A DNA stretch of 64,000 bases from Olavius sp. associated proteobacterium Delta 1 (GCA_902749685.1 CACVKW010001504.1:1-64000); one strand, 5' to 3'. Shown: positions 28,828-37,941, counted from the stretch's first letter. The notes: a model not told the origin generated them from the sequence alone. Numbers and translations: made by a program.

Positions 28828-30798
28828 ATGAATACGGAATTGTATGACGCCTTAAAAAAGCTCAGAGATTATATACCCCGGGTGGCTGATATCTTAAAGC
28901 TTGGGGTGGAAGCGGAAATTGGCTTCTGGAACGATATTGTTGATGCCAAACTTCTAAGCCGGCTGGCACCTGATTTTCCGGTAGTTGCTGCAATTTGCGG
29001 CGGAGGCTCTTCCGGCAAATCCACCCTGTTCAACTCGCTGGTGGGCGAGCATATTTCTCCGACCGGCGGCACAGCGGGCATAAACCGCCGGGTGCTTTTT
29101 TCTATTCCGGCCCGGCGGGCCGGGCAGACCGATTTGCTGGTCGATCTTGCAAGGCCCTTCAAAGATGTGCCCGACCTTTTGAAGGATAATGAAGAATTGA
29201 CCCATCCCGGAAAGCCGCTGTATGTCGCGAATCACTCGGCCTTAAATAATATGGTGATACTGGATACGCCGGATTTTGATACCGGTGCCAAGGGTGCCTA
29301 TACCAATCGGGAAGTGACCCGGATGGCATTGGAGGCTTCAGATATTTTAATCTATATTTTTACCAATTCAAATTATAATAATCGGGACAATACCGATTTT
29401 ATCGCTCAAATGCTGACCGGAATCGGTAAACGAAAATGCTTTCTGGTGTATCGTGTTTACCCGAGCTATACGAAACACGAGGTATTGGAACATGCCAGGA
29501 CGGTGGCCGACGGTATATACGGCAAGTCTGCCGATCAATACCTGCTGGGTGTATACCGCACTGATGAGGATAACCATGTGGCAGCCGGTGAACGATTCAT
29601 GGAGATTAGACCGGTTGATGCGAAAGAACCTGAATTTTTGCAGACCCTGCAATCAATCAATGCCCCGGGAATCAGGCTCGAACTTTTTTCGTCCATCTTA
29701 GCAGACGTCGGTCAGCGGGCCGAAAATATCAGGAATCGCTCAGAAGTCGCCCTTGATGAACTGCGTCTGTATCTAGCTACCCTTCAGATGGCTCAGAGCC
29801 AATCTGTGCGCGAAGCGCTGAAGAATTTTCCCATAAATCGTCTGATGCGTCGTTTTGCCCGGATCTGGGCGGCTACGGATCCAACCCATGTAAAAATTAT
29901 GCGCAGAACCGGCAGCGTTATTGAATTCCCCCTCAAAATGCTGCTGGGTGCGGCCGGCTGGGCCAAAGACCAGATGTCACTGGAGAAGGCGGATACGTCT
30001 TCAGCCAATGAGTATGCCCAGAAAGTGGATGAGGACCTGGTGACTGCCGTGACCGGCATACATAGTCAAACAGTCAGCCCCCAGTTAGCTGTCAGCAGTT
30101 CATCGAAAGGGCCGCTTGCCCGGCGGATGCTTGATAATGTTGACCTAATTCGGGCCCGCAAAAATCTTGCAAAAGGAAAAACCCCCCGGACCGAACCCTC
30201 CGGTGATGGTGTAAACCTCTCTTTTCTGGTTGGTGCGCACCCCGTGGTTCATCTAGAACAGGAGCTCCTGCGATCCAGGGATTTTAAATCCGTTCTACAG
30301 TCTATTCTTGCCGAAAAAGAGACGATCCTGGGCATTTCGCAAGGTATGGAAGCTGATCTTAAAAAATTGGCCGATAATTTTCGTAACAACATGGGCCTGT
30401 GGCGCAAAATCAACCAGACCTTCTGGGCCTTTCTGAATGTGTTGCCGGCAACGGTTGCGGTTACCTATGTGCTGTCTACCGGGGATCCGGTGGGAGGTGC
30501 CGGGATAAAAGTTAAATTGGCCGGACTTTTCGGCGCCAAGGATCTGTATGCATTGTTTGCTATTCCCTTTACCACCGGGCTGAAAAAGGCCGACCGCCAG
30601 CAAATTGAAGAGATGCTACAGGTTATTTTACAAACCTGGCTAAAAGATAAGTCAAAAATTGTGCAGGATTTATTTGAGAAAAATATAACCGGTGGAATTA
30701 TCCGTTGTGCTCGCCAACATATTGCCGATGCAGATCAATTGATTATCGACATCAATGACTCATTGCTGATATGCACAAAGGGAGATGAAAAGAAATGA
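28828..30798 (+). CDS. dynamin-like GTPase A
   Basis: A 656-residue protein with a large GTPase domain. The P-loop GGGSSGKST is at 58-66, the switch threonine lies in PTGGTAGINR, and the G3 motif VILDTPDFDTG is near 141. The G4 motif is poorly kept. A long helical region follows (280-520) and one or two hydrophobic segments near 530-570 (FLNVLPATVAVTYVL, LYALFAIPFTTGL). Bacterial dynamin-like proteins bind and remodel membranes. The stop overlaps the start of the next GTPase gene by four bases (ATGA), so they are co-translated and probably form a hetero-pair. Confidence 0.82.
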   Translation: MNTELYDALKKLRDYIPRVADILKLGVEAEIGFWNDIVDAKLLSRLAPDFPVVAAICGGGSSGKSTLFNSLVGEHISPTGGTAGINRRVLFSIPARRAGQTDLLVDLARPFKDVPDLLKDNEELTHPGKPLYVANHSALNNMVILDTPDFDTGAKGAYTNREVTRMALEASDILIYIFTNSNYNNRDNTDFIAQMLTGIGKRKCFLVYRVYPSYTKHEVLEHARTVADGIYGKSADQYLLGVYRTDEDNHVAAGERFMEIRPVDAKEPEFLQTLQSINAPGIRLELFSSILADVGQRAENIRNRSEVALDELRLYLATLQMAQSQSVREALKNFPINRLMRRFARIWAATDPTHVKIMRRTGSVIEFPLKMLLGAAGWAKDQMSLEKADTSSANEYAQKVDEDLVTAVTGIHSQTVSPQLAVSSSSKGPLARRMLDNVDLIRARKNLAKGKTPRTEPSGDGVNLSFLVGAHPVVHLEQELLRSRDFKSVLQSILAEKETILGISQGMEADLKKLADNFRNNMGLWRKINQTFWAFLNVLPATVAVTYVLSTGDPVGGAGIKVKLAGLFGAKDLYALFAIPFTTGLKKADRQQIEEMLQVILQTWLKDKSKIVQDLFEKNITGGIIRCARQHIADADQLIIDINDSLLICTKGDEKK

Positions 30799-32576
30799 CA
30801 TCAACGCAGCAGTTAAGCGCGCTTAAGGCACTTGCTAAAATTGAAGGATTTAAAAATGATCTGAACCGGCTGGGAAAAACCCTTGGCAACCTGTCACTCT
30901 GGCATCCGGCAGCCCCGCATATAAAACAATGCGATGTGGCGATTCAAATGATCGATAATATTGCCGATCGTTTCGAGCGCCGACTTGTGGTGACCATCGT
31001 CGGACCCTGCGGTGCCGGAAAATCCACTTTGTTGAATGCTCTGGCCGGTGTTGATGATTTATCACCGGCCGGCCATCAACGCCCCACCACCGGACAGGTC
31101 ATCGTTTTCAGCAGTGACGACCAGGATGCCGGCCAGCTGATTGAAAGCCTGGGCAACGATTCGGTGGCGGTTAAGTCGAGCCCTGCGGCTGCATTACTGG
31201 AGCATGTGCTCATCATCGATACGCCGGATACCGACAGCATGGCTTATCAAAAACACAGTCCACTTGTACGGGAAGCCATCGGGCGGTCCGACATGCTTAT
31301 TTGCGTGTTCGATTCTGAAAATCCCAAAAGAAAGGATCATGTCGATTTTTTGGCCCCGTTTATTCAAAGATTCAATGGAGAATCCCTGGTGGTCGTTATC
31401 AACAAATGCGATCGGCAGGATGAGCTGGAATTGAAAAATCGAATTGTGCCTGATTTTTCGACCTATATTCAAGACGGCTGGGGAACAACTGTCGAGCGGA
31501 TGTTGTGCATATGCGCCCGGAGCCATCTGCAAAATCCGCAATGGGACGAAACAGCCGGTCCAAAACACGATTTTGACCAATTCGAGATATTGCAGCAACT
31601 GATTTTCGACAACCTAAACCGTGCCGGCTATGTGGTGGATAGACGACTTGAAAATGCCCGCAGCTTGCGGAATTTTGTGTTCAATGAAGTCGGCCGGGAA
31701 ATTTCCAGGCACCGAAAGTCTCTGGCGGCGGCCGCGGAGCAGTTTCGAAATGCGGAAAGAAAATCTTATCTGGACGCTGTTGCTGCCATGAAAAATGATG
31801 ATTCACACCGGCTATTGGGAGTCAGCCTGATGGTCTACCAGAAGCTGGCCCAGCGATGGATAGGTCCCATCGGGTGGATGACGGCCATTTGGGCGCGATT
31901 GTTGCTTTTTGGTGCGGGTATTGCCGCTTTATTTCGATTTGGCCGTCCGCTAAGCCAGATAATCGGCCTGATTTCAGCCTGGCGGCATTATAAGAATTCC
32001 AAATCGGCCATGGCCGACACCGGCAACGATGAAAGAGTCGGAGCAGGTTTGCGAACCTACCGCCTTGCGAAGATGAGCAATTGGCCGAATATTGCCGAAT
32101 CCATGATCGGCGGTGGTTTTGACAGCACTGTGCGCCGGGTGGATGATGCCTTTCCGGCCGACAATACTGTCAGTGAACATTTCGCGGACCTCTGGAGCGG
32201 CAGTTTGGAATCTGAGATGGAGCGCATTTCACGAAGACTATCCGGCTTGCTGCTGCAAATTTTATTCAACCTGCCGGCTCTGGCCATCCTGGGCTACACC
32301 GGCTGGATTACGGTGCAGCGGTTTTTGATGGGCAGCTATCTTGCCTTCGATTTTTTTCTGCATGCCCTGTGGACGATTGGCATTGTGATGTTGTTGAGCT
32401 TTTTTCTTTTCCAGGTCTGTGTGCGGCTGGCAGCCGGCCCCGAGCGTATCACGCGACGCGCGTTTGAAAAAATGAAGCGTCAGGCCGATCAACTCGAAGG
32501 GATAACGACCAACCCGGTACTGGAGCAGCTTGAAACCATTCTGGAGTTGGATAGGATGCTGGATGGGAGGAAGTAA
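30795..32576 (+). CDS. dynamin-like GTPase B, membrane-bound
   Basis: A 593-residue GTPase paired with the preceding one. P-loop GPCGAGKST at about 69-77, switch region AGHQRPTTG, G3 motif LIIDTPDTDSM near 140 and a good G4 motif VVINKCDRQDE near 195. Hydrophobic segments lie around 355-378, 490-515 and 525-552, more clearly membrane-spanning than in partner A. The middle part is helical. Together the two genes resemble the tandem dynamin-like pairs known from other bacteria, in which one member recruits the other. No cargo gene is nearby. Ends before a repeat-containing spacer. Confidence 0.82.
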   Translation: MTSTQQLSALKALAKIEGFKNDLNRLGKTLGNLSLWHPAAPHIKQCDVAIQMIDNIADRFERRLVVTIVGPCGAGKSTLLNALAGVDDLSPAGHQRPTTGQVIVFSSDDQDAGQLIESLGNDSVAVKSSPAAALLEHVLIIDTPDTDSMAYQKHSPLVREAIGRSDMLICVFDSENPKRKDHVDFLAPFIQRFNGESLVVVINKCDRQDELELKNRIVPDFSTYIQDGWGTTVERMLCICARSHLQNPQWDETAGPKHDFDQFEILQQLIFDNLNRAGYVVDRRLENARSLRNFVFNEVGREISRHRKSLAAAAEQFRNAERKSYLDAVAAMKNDDSHRLLGVSLMVYQKLAQRWIGPIGWMTAIWARLLLFGAGIAALFRFGRPLSQIIGLISAWRHYKNSKSAMADTGNDERVGAGLRTYRLAKMSNWPNIAESMIGGGFDSTVRRVDDAFPADNTVSEHFADLWSGSLESEMERISRRLSGLLLQILFNLPALAILGYTGWITVQRFLMGSYLAFDFFLHALWTIGIVMLLSFFLFQVCVRLAAGPERITRRAFEKMKRQADQLEGITTNPVLEQLETILELDRMLDGRK

Positions 32577-32708
32577 TACCAACTCTGTGAGTTAACTTGG
32601 AGATTTTGTAGCGCAGGGCTCCATTATTTAAACAGGTAATTGAACAAAATGAATATTGTAATTTGAGATTTACCCTTCGACTTTGCTCAGGGTGGTGAGT
32701 TTGTCGAA

Positions 32709-32742
32709 CCATTTGCAATTTGGTGCTTGAGATTTGGAATTT
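32709..32742. repeat. word-like intergenic repeat
   Basis: ATTTGGTGCTTGAGATTTGG and related wording, the same family as in the uvrA upstream spacer. Confidence 0.5.
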
Positions 32743-32814
32743 TATTGTCTCGTTGAATATTCTGAAGTTACTGGTTTAAAATTTACATTGCGTTAGCCTG
32801 ATTGGCCACGGGAT

Positions 32815-33093
32815 TTAGGAAGCCTTTTTAGCCTTTCTGGCGGCTTCCATCTTTTCGATGGCCGCCACCCGTTCCAGCACCTCTTTGGTTTCCATCGGCC
32901 GTTTTTCATAGTCTCCGCACCACTGGTTTTGACCGACAGCGGGCCAGGCCGCAAAGCGGATTATGCTATCCGGGGCACCGTCCAGGGTTTTGGGAGATGG
33001 GGAGTTGCGACGACATTCGCCTACCAGGCCCTCATCCGTACCACCGGTCTCATTCCAAAATTTGCAATTTTCACATACAGTTGTTTCTGCCAT
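32815..33093 (-). CDS. small Cys-containing protein, unknown
   Basis: A 92-residue protein starting at the ATG that follows GGAG (33098-33101 on the reverse strand). It has CENCKFW at residues 6-12, CRRNSP near 27 and WCGDYEKR near 58, which could bind a metal or an iron-sulfur cluster, and ends in a Lys/Ala-rich helix. The CxxCxxW and WCGxY pattern resembles small cytoplasmic proteins of unknown function in proteobacteria. A longer frame with a start 19 codons upstream lacks a ribosome site. Confidence 0.7.
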   Translation of the reverse strand: MAETTVCENCKFWNETGGTDEGLVGECRRNSPSPKTLDGAPDSIIRFAAWPAVGQNQWCGDYEKRPMETKEVLERVAAIEKMEAARKAKKAS

Positions 33094-33374
33094 TTTTTTC
33101 TCCGTATACACAGTTTCATAATAATTCGAGATGACTTTTTGGAAAGCCACCCCAATCAGAAAGGAGGTAGACGACGCTGTCTAAATTTACATCACAGGCC
33201 TGATTTAATTTTCGGTAAATTTAGTCAATTCTTTAGTTTTTTTTCAGAAGGGTAAAAAGCTGAAGACTTCAATTTTAGGCATGCTTATATAAAAGAGCTG
33301 ATTTGCGATTTTCTGAAGTTACCATAGATTATCAAGCCGTTTTGGCGATTAAGCCGGTCAACCCAGATAAACAG

Positions 33375-33875
33375 CTATTTTATTCCGAACACATTGGCAA
33401 AAAAATTTAAAGAATTGTCATCTGCAATCCCGAATCTCTTCGCGACTTTCGGGGAGAAAATAGCAAAACGAGCGGTGGATTTAGCGCAGGCAACGCCTTT
33501 ATCGTTGTAGAGAATGCCTTCCATCACCGCGTCATGTTTGCCGGTTATCTCCAGCACTTTGCCTTCAGCTTTTAATGGGTTGCGGATATATACCGGTTTA
33601 ATGAATTCAATATTCATCGACCTGGTCATGGTGATGCGTTTTATAAAGTGCAGGGCGGCCCAACTCATGATCTCGTCAAGAATGGTCGTTAACACGCCCC
33701 CATGGGCGATGTTGCTCCATCCGCAGAGATGATCCGGTATCGTTACATTGGAAATTACCGTATTCTGGTCGGCAAAAAAATTCATCTGAAGACCGGACGG
33801 ATTCAGCGGGCTGCAGCCAAAACAATAATGGTCCGAGCTGTTTGGCAGTTGCCGGTAGTCTTTTGTTGATTCCAT
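33375..33875 (-). CDS. PaaI-like hotdog thioesterase
   Basis: 166 residues with a hotdog fold. The N-terminal CFGCSPLNPSGLQM motif is typical of a PaaI/YigI-like group, the helix has HGGVLTTILDEIMSWAA with the catalytic Asp/Glu region, and the following strands read SMNIEFIKPV and GKVLEITGK. It probably hydrolyses acyl-CoA thioesters in the cytoplasm. The start lies two bases after the stop of the protease-TPR gene, which suggests one operon. Confidence 0.85.
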   Translation of the reverse strand: MESTKDYRQLPNSSDHYCFGCSPLNPSGLQMNFFADQNTVISNVTIPDHLCGWSNIAHGGVLTTILDEIMSWAALHFIKRITMTRSMNIEFIKPVYIRNPLKAEGKVLEITGKHDAVMEGILYNDKGVACAKSTARFAIFSPKVAKRFGIADDNSLNFFANVFGIK

Positions 33876-33877
33876 AG

Positions 33878-35320
33878 CTAATAGTAAATTTTGTTAAATA
33901 GATTGTCAGCCTTCTCTTTATCTAATTTTTTCAGTATCTTGTATTCATCAAGGGCACCCGTTTTGTCTCCTTTTTGCAGCAAGGCGAGACCTAAATTAAA
34001 ATGGGCGGATACATAATCCGGTTCAACGCGAATGGCCTCCTTGTAGGCCTTAACCTCATCATGCGGTTGGCCCAGTTTGCCGTAAATCAACCCCATATTA
34101 TGGTAGGCCGGTGCAAAATTGGGCTTGATGCGCAATACTTGCCTGTTGGCGTTGATCGCTTCATGGTAGTGACCAAGTTTGGAATATGCAATTCCAATAT
34201 TGAAATAAGCCGGAGCGGCATCGGGATTTAACCGTATCACTTTCTCAAAGGCCGCTTTACCCTCATCCAGACGATTAAGCTGGGTGTAGATTACTCCCAG
34301 TCTGAAATAAGCGCGTTCGAAGGTCGGATTTAGCGATATCACCCGGTGGTAGGAATCGATTGCCTCCTGCCGACGTTCCAATTTAAAATAATAATTTGCT
34401 AAATTATAGTGTAACGTTGCATCAGTCGGATCGGTTTTAATCGCCTGCTGATAGGCTTTAACGGCCGCCTGGTGATTGTTCAATCCAACATGGCAATAGC
34501 CCAGCCCATTCCAGGCCATCGTATTCTTGGGATCCTTCTCGATGGCCTGCTTGAAGAATTGAAGGGCTTTTTGGTCCTCACCATTTATTGAAAAACTATA
34601 TCCCTGGCGGCAAAGTTCTTCAGCAAGTTTGGGTTGCTCAAGGCTATTGTTAAATGTCCAGCGCGACATCGCCAGGGCAGGTCCGGTCGGTTTTAGTTTT
34701 AGTACCGATTCCCCGGCAACCGCAAAATTGAGGTTTTGGCCGCGCAAAACCTGAAATGTGGCCACACCGATTACCTGACCTTTTAAGTTGATGACCGGAC
34801 TGCCGCTTGAACCCAGAGAAATGGGAGCGGACATTTGAAAAAAATTTCCCACGGCCGGAATTTCACGTATCGATGAAACAATACCTTCACTGACGGTTTG
34901 CTCCAATCCCATCGGACTGCCGACCACCAGGATTTGTTCGGCAATCGAGGGTAAATCTTTGCTTAATTTTATCGATTTAATCTCTTTGCGGGGAATATCC
35001 ACCAGCACTTTTACCAGGTCGACCGATTTATTATCTGCCACCACCAGCTTGATCGGATATGTTTTTCCATCAGACGTGCGAACATCTGCAGCATAGCTTC
35101 CATCAAGAACATGATAATTTGTAATTAAATGTCCGCTCTTATCTATAAAAAATCCGCTGCCGATACCGGTAACCTGTCGCTTGACATCGTAGACCACAAC
35201 GGTTACTACGGCGGGGCGAATTTTATCTACCAGCTTGGTTAGATTTACTTCAGCTCTTATTTGGCCGGTTGACGCCAGCCACACCAGCAGTCCGAATATA
35301 ATGTTTGCTTTATTTTTCAT
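33878..35320 (-). CDS. secreted trypsin-like protease with TPR repeats
   Basis: A 480-residue protein with a signal peptide (to about residue 22). Residues 25-215 are a DegP-like trypsin fold: His in ITNYHVL, Asp in NKSVDLVKV, and Ser in the SLGSSGSPV loop (a variant of GNSGGP). Residues 225-470 are six or seven tetratricopeptide repeats (AWNGLGYCHVGLNNHQAAVKA and similar). There is no PDZ domain, so it is not a canonical HtrA/DegP. The TPRs may recruit substrates in the periplasm. It precedes the thioesterase gene by two bases. Confidence 0.88.
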   Translation of the reverse strand: MKNKANIIFGLLVWLASTGQIRAEVNLTKLVDKIRPAVVTVVVYDVKRQVTGIGSGFFIDKSGHLITNYHVLDGSYAADVRTSDGKTYPIKLVVADNKSVDLVKVLVDIPRKEIKSIKLSKDLPSIAEQILVVGSPMGLEQTVSEGIVSSIREIPAVGNFFQMSAPISLGSSGSPVINLKGQVIGVATFQVLRGQNLNFAVAGESVLKLKPTGPALAMSRWTFNNSLEQPKLAEELCRQGYSFSINGEDQKALQFFKQAIEKDPKNTMAWNGLGYCHVGLNNHQAAVKAYQQAIKTDPTDATLHYNLANYYFKLERRQEAIDSYHRVISLNPTFERAYFRLGVIYTQLNRLDEGKAAFEKVIRLNPDAAPAYFNIGIAYSKLGHYHEAINANRQVLRIKPNFAPAYHNMGLIYGKLGQPHDEVKAYKEAIRVEPDYVSAHFNLGLALLQKGDKTGALDEYKILKKLDKEKADNLFNKIYY

Positions 35321-35600
35321 TTTAATTCCCGTGGAATTGCTTAAAATCTTGAATCTTAAATTTAATCATCAATTTCTGATTTTGAAGCGATAACTGAAAA
35401 TATTGTCGATTTTTAGGGCCGGGACCTGCATCGATTTATCCGTCCCGTTCTGGGGATCGACGTTCAGAAGTTTGGGATTCGCGTTTATCCTGAACTGCGG
35501 CTAGGAGAAATTTGAACCGGTGAAGGAAGGAAAGCGACGGTGTGTTTAATGCCATTAAAGGGTGAGCATGCAAAATTATACCATATATTGATTTTTTTTC

Positions 35601-35630
35601 TTGACATATATCCATATATAGTGATAGAAA
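35601..35630 (+). promoter_or_regulatory. promoter of candidate small RNA
   Basis: TTGACA at 35601-35606, an 18-bp spacer, and TAGAAA at 35625-35630. The -35 is a perfect consensus; the -10 matches four of six. Confidence 0.5.
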
Positions 35631-35636
35631 TAGTTA

Positions 35637-35857
35637 TCCCTCCTTAAATGAACGGTTTTGTCCACCGTTCATTTAGCCATAGGTTGTGTGGCTGGCGTCG
35701 CCCAAAACAGCAAGGCGTATGCCAATACTGGTCATAGCAAAATGCCATTTGTTACCCTTAGTCAATATTCGCCGTGCTGAACAGAGAAAATTAGTATCGC
35801 TATGATCGCAACCTTCATCCCCCCCGGCAGGCTGCTGATGCCTGCCGGGGGGTTTTT
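35637..35857 (+). ncRNA. candidate small RNA, ~220 nt
   Basis: No frame, but a full transcription unit: a promoter, a 12-bp perfect hairpin (35645-35656 with 35664-35675), a long-range closing stem (35681-35688 with 35807-35814, one G-U), an inner stem (35732-35738 with 35799-35805), and a strong terminator. The gene nearest on the forward strand is over 3 kb away, so it is free-standing and not a leader. Size and rod-like pairing would suit a 6S-like or a trans-acting RNA, but I cannot match it to a known family. Confidence 0.55.
35820..35857 (+). terminator. Rho-independent terminator
   Basis: CCCCCCGGCAGG (35820-35831) pairs perfectly with CCTGCCGGGGGG (35841-35852) across a nine-base loop, followed by TTTTT. 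A textbook terminator. Confidence 0.88.
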
Positions 35858-35990
35858 ATTTTCAAACCGACAACCCGGTTCTATGAGTCCGGTCAGTCTC
35901 GCCTGAGGTTTTGCGACCATTGAATGCTATGGGTTGCTGGAATAATGTAATGTCGAAATGTTGGGTTTGAAGGAATGAGATCCCACTTTT

Positions 35991-36257
35991 TTACGATTCT
36001 TTTGAGCTTAATCCTCTTTGAGCATCCACACTATCACAATGACCGTATATTGACTCGATGTAGTGCATGCATCTGTCGCTGACGGTGGATTTAATTGCAT
36101 ATTTGCATTTCTTCTGCTCTTGCCAGATTAAACCGGCACTGCAGCGGGACATCGTATCGGGAATGCAGTAGTTGACACTTACCAGATCTGCGCATCGCCG
36201 CTGACGACCATATAGCTGGTTGAATTTTTTATCGTTGTCGGAAGCTGCCATTTTCAT
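35991..36257 (-). CDS. small six-cysteine protein, unknown
   Basis: 88 residues with six cysteines spread between residues 22 and 74 (RRCADL, NYCIPD, SRCSAG, KKCKYA, DRCMHY, GHCDSV), no signal peptide and a basic middle part. The start ATG is behind AGGAAA. The spacing of the Cys suggests a compact helical hairpin held by disulfides or a metal (similar in style to CHCH proteins), but no family can be named. Confidence 0.55.
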   Translation of the reverse strand: MKMAASDNDKKFNQLYGRQRRCADLVSVNYCIPDTMSRCSAGLIWQEQKKCKYAIKSTVSDRCMHYIESIYGHCDSVDAQRGLSSKES

Positions 36258-36431
36258 ATATTTCCTAATATCTCATCTGCTTGGTTCCGGCTTTTTTTCT
36301 TTATGTGCGAGTCGCTGATTCGAAATGAAAAAATAAAATTATGCACAGCATAAGGTAATTAATCCGGTGGTGCGCAGGTCTAACAATATTTATCTATTTT
36401 CAAAGAATCATCTACAATTCTGGATTTGCTG

Positions 36432-36452
36432 TTTTTCAGGGCGGATTAATTA
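36432..36452 (+). repeat. 21-bp dispersed intergenic motif, copy 2
   Basis: TTTTTCAGGGCGGATTAATT plus A, located between the six-cysteine gene and the SRAP gene. Confidence 0.65.
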
Positions 36453-36531
36453 CGTTGCCGGACTAGAGTGAAGAGACAAAAATCTAGCTGAAGTTACACC
36501 GGTATAGAAAAAAAGCTCAAGTTCTGCCTTT

Positions 36532-37215
36532 TCAACTTCCGGATAGGGGTTTAATATTTTCTGCGTAGTTATTTTGTACCCGGTTCACTAGTTTTGAAAC
36601 CGGATAACATTGCATCTTGCGGACCAGATGATTCTGCAAGATTACTGCCAACCGATCGGCTTCCTGGATTTCCGGGTCCAGCCAGTCGTCATATGCCTCA
36701 GGTTGGAGGATAACCGGCATTCTGTGATGGATATCCTGCATGGATTCGCTGGCCGCGGTTGTCAGGATGGTGCAGGACCTATAAACAGGCTCATCATCGG
36801 GGGTTTCTTTGCTTATCCATGTTTCCCACAATCCGCCAAACGCAAACGGGCGATTCGACGGCATCGCGATGAAATATGGCTGTTTGCGACCTTTTTCACC
36901 CTGCCATTCATAAAACCCATCGGCCATTATTAAGCATCGGCGACGTTTAAAAGCCGCCCGAAAGCTGGGCTTTTGGGCTACCGTTTCTGCGCGGGCGTTG
37001 ATCAGTCGTGAGGCACCGCTTAAATCTTTTGCCCAGGATGGGACCAGACCCCAGCGAAGCTTTTCCAGCCGGCGACCATTCTGGTGGATGATGGCCAAAA
37101 CTTCCTGAGTCGGGGCAACATTATAACTTGCCATAACATCGCCGGCAATCGAGTCAATTGGGAAATAATTTTCTAAAGTTCGCAATGAACTGAATTGTAC
37201 GAAACGACCGCACAT
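36532..37215 (-). CDS. SRAP-family protein (YedK/HMCES)
   Basis: A 227-residue SOS-response-associated-peptidase protein. The catalytic Cys2 (MCGRF) that crosslinks to abasic sites is present. The conserved Asn (YNVAPTQ), the RWGLVPSW block, the LINARAETV block, the Glu in GFYEWQG and the His in HHRMPVIL are also there. It shields abasic sites in single-stranded DNA by a thiazolidine link. Start and length are standard. It is alone in its unit. Confidence 0.93.
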   Translation of the reverse strand: MCGRFVQFSSLRTLENYFPIDSIAGDVMASYNVAPTQEVLAIIHQNGRRLEKLRWGLVPSWAKDLSGASRLINARAETVAQKPSFRAAFKRRRCLIMADGFYEWQGEKGRKQPYFIAMPSNRPFAFGGLWETWISKETPDDEPVYRSCTILTTAASESMQDIHHRMPVILQPEAYDDWLDPEIQEADRLAVILQNHLVRKMQCYPVSKLVNRVQNNYAENIKPLSGS

Positions 37216-37518
37216 CCATAGTCCTCCAGGTAATTAGTCGAATATTCTTAGAGTTATCCTGCCGGTTAGCTAAATATAGCTGAATCCTTATTAACAAATT
37301 TCAAGCACCAGACCTCAAATAACAAATAATTTCCAAATTCGAAATCCGAGAAATCCCCCATGCCCATTTTTAACAGGTTAGAAACGTTTGGAATTTGATA
37401 AATTGTTTTTTTGAGATTTATTTGGAATTTGAGATTTGTTATTTGGGATTTATCGTCTTTAATTTAAGAAAAAACGCTTCAAGTAAAATTTTATGGCTTT
37501 TTCGTCTGGTCACTTTTA
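37216..37518. repeat. spacer with word-like repeats
   Basis: The stretch 37298-37452 consists of alternating words such as CAAATAACAAATAATTTCC and GGAATTTGAGATTTGTTATT. The two halves are partly inverted copies of each other, so a long imperfect hairpin is possible. Confidence 0.5.
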
Positions 37519-37941
37519 TCATTTATCCTCCACCGGGTATCCGGCTTTTAGCCATGCCTGCCAACCGCCTTTCAGGGTCAACACATTTTCGTATCCATAT
37601 TGCTTAAAATACCCCGCCACACGGGCGCTGGTTCTTTCATTTTTTCATGTTCAATAAAAAATCAGAGTATGACCTTTAGCGTACTTCCGTGCCCATTGAT
37701 CAACTTTTGAGGGATCTTCTCGCACTGCGGTATAAATCTTTTTGCTGGTACGCCACCAGTTGCGAGGCTTGCGTACGTCTATGATGGCCGTATCCGGCCT
37801 GCCCAGCAGATGGTAGACCTGATCGACAGAAATTCTGGGCACGCTTATTGTGTCACTCGCCTTCAGCAGGGGGGCATGGCCGAGAATCAGCAATATTTGT
37901 AAAAACAAAAAGGCATGCAGCAAGTTTTTAGGTAAAATCAT
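37519..37941 (-). CDS. periplasmic rhodanese selenoprotein with UxU active-site motif
   Basis: Read from the ATG at 37941 to the TGA at 37519-37521 this gives 140 residues, if the TGA codons at 37651-37653 (residue 97) and 37645-37647 (residue 99) are read as selenocysteine. Residues 1-30 are a signal peptide. The next part is a rhodanese (IDVRKPRNWW). The active-site strand reads LIFY-U-T-U-KNERTSARVA. Rhodaneses of the related type have YCxCPNExxSARVA here, so both UGA codons sit exactly on Cys positions. The frame then continues through GGWQAWLKAGYPVE, the usual rhodanese end. A hairpin right after the second UGA can serve as SECIS. It should transfer sulfur or selenium in the periplasm. 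AAAGG precedes the start. It is monocistronic. Confidence 0.85.
37611..37632 (-). promoter_or_regulatory. candidate SECIS of the rhodanese
   Basis: On the reverse strand, 12 bases after the second UGA: ACC, bulge AG, CGCC, loop CGTGT, GGCG, bulge G, GGT. The apical 4-bp stem, 5-base loop with a G, and a bulge are of the size and position of bacterial SECIS elements. Confidence 0.5.

Larger units (their letters stand above)
35321..35990. other. intergenic region with candidate small RNA
   Basis: A 670-bp spacer between genes on the reverse strand. The only structure is the promoter, hairpin and terminator set at 35601-35857 on the forward strand, described separately. The stretch from 35860 to 35990 is featureless to me. 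Confidence 0.6.

Noticed and set aside
37651-37941. 96-residue rhodanese fragment read as a pseudogene
   Set aside because: The frame does not break: both interruptions are TGA at cysteine positions, and the remaining 41 codons are a well-formed rhodanese end. Recoding explains it better than decay.
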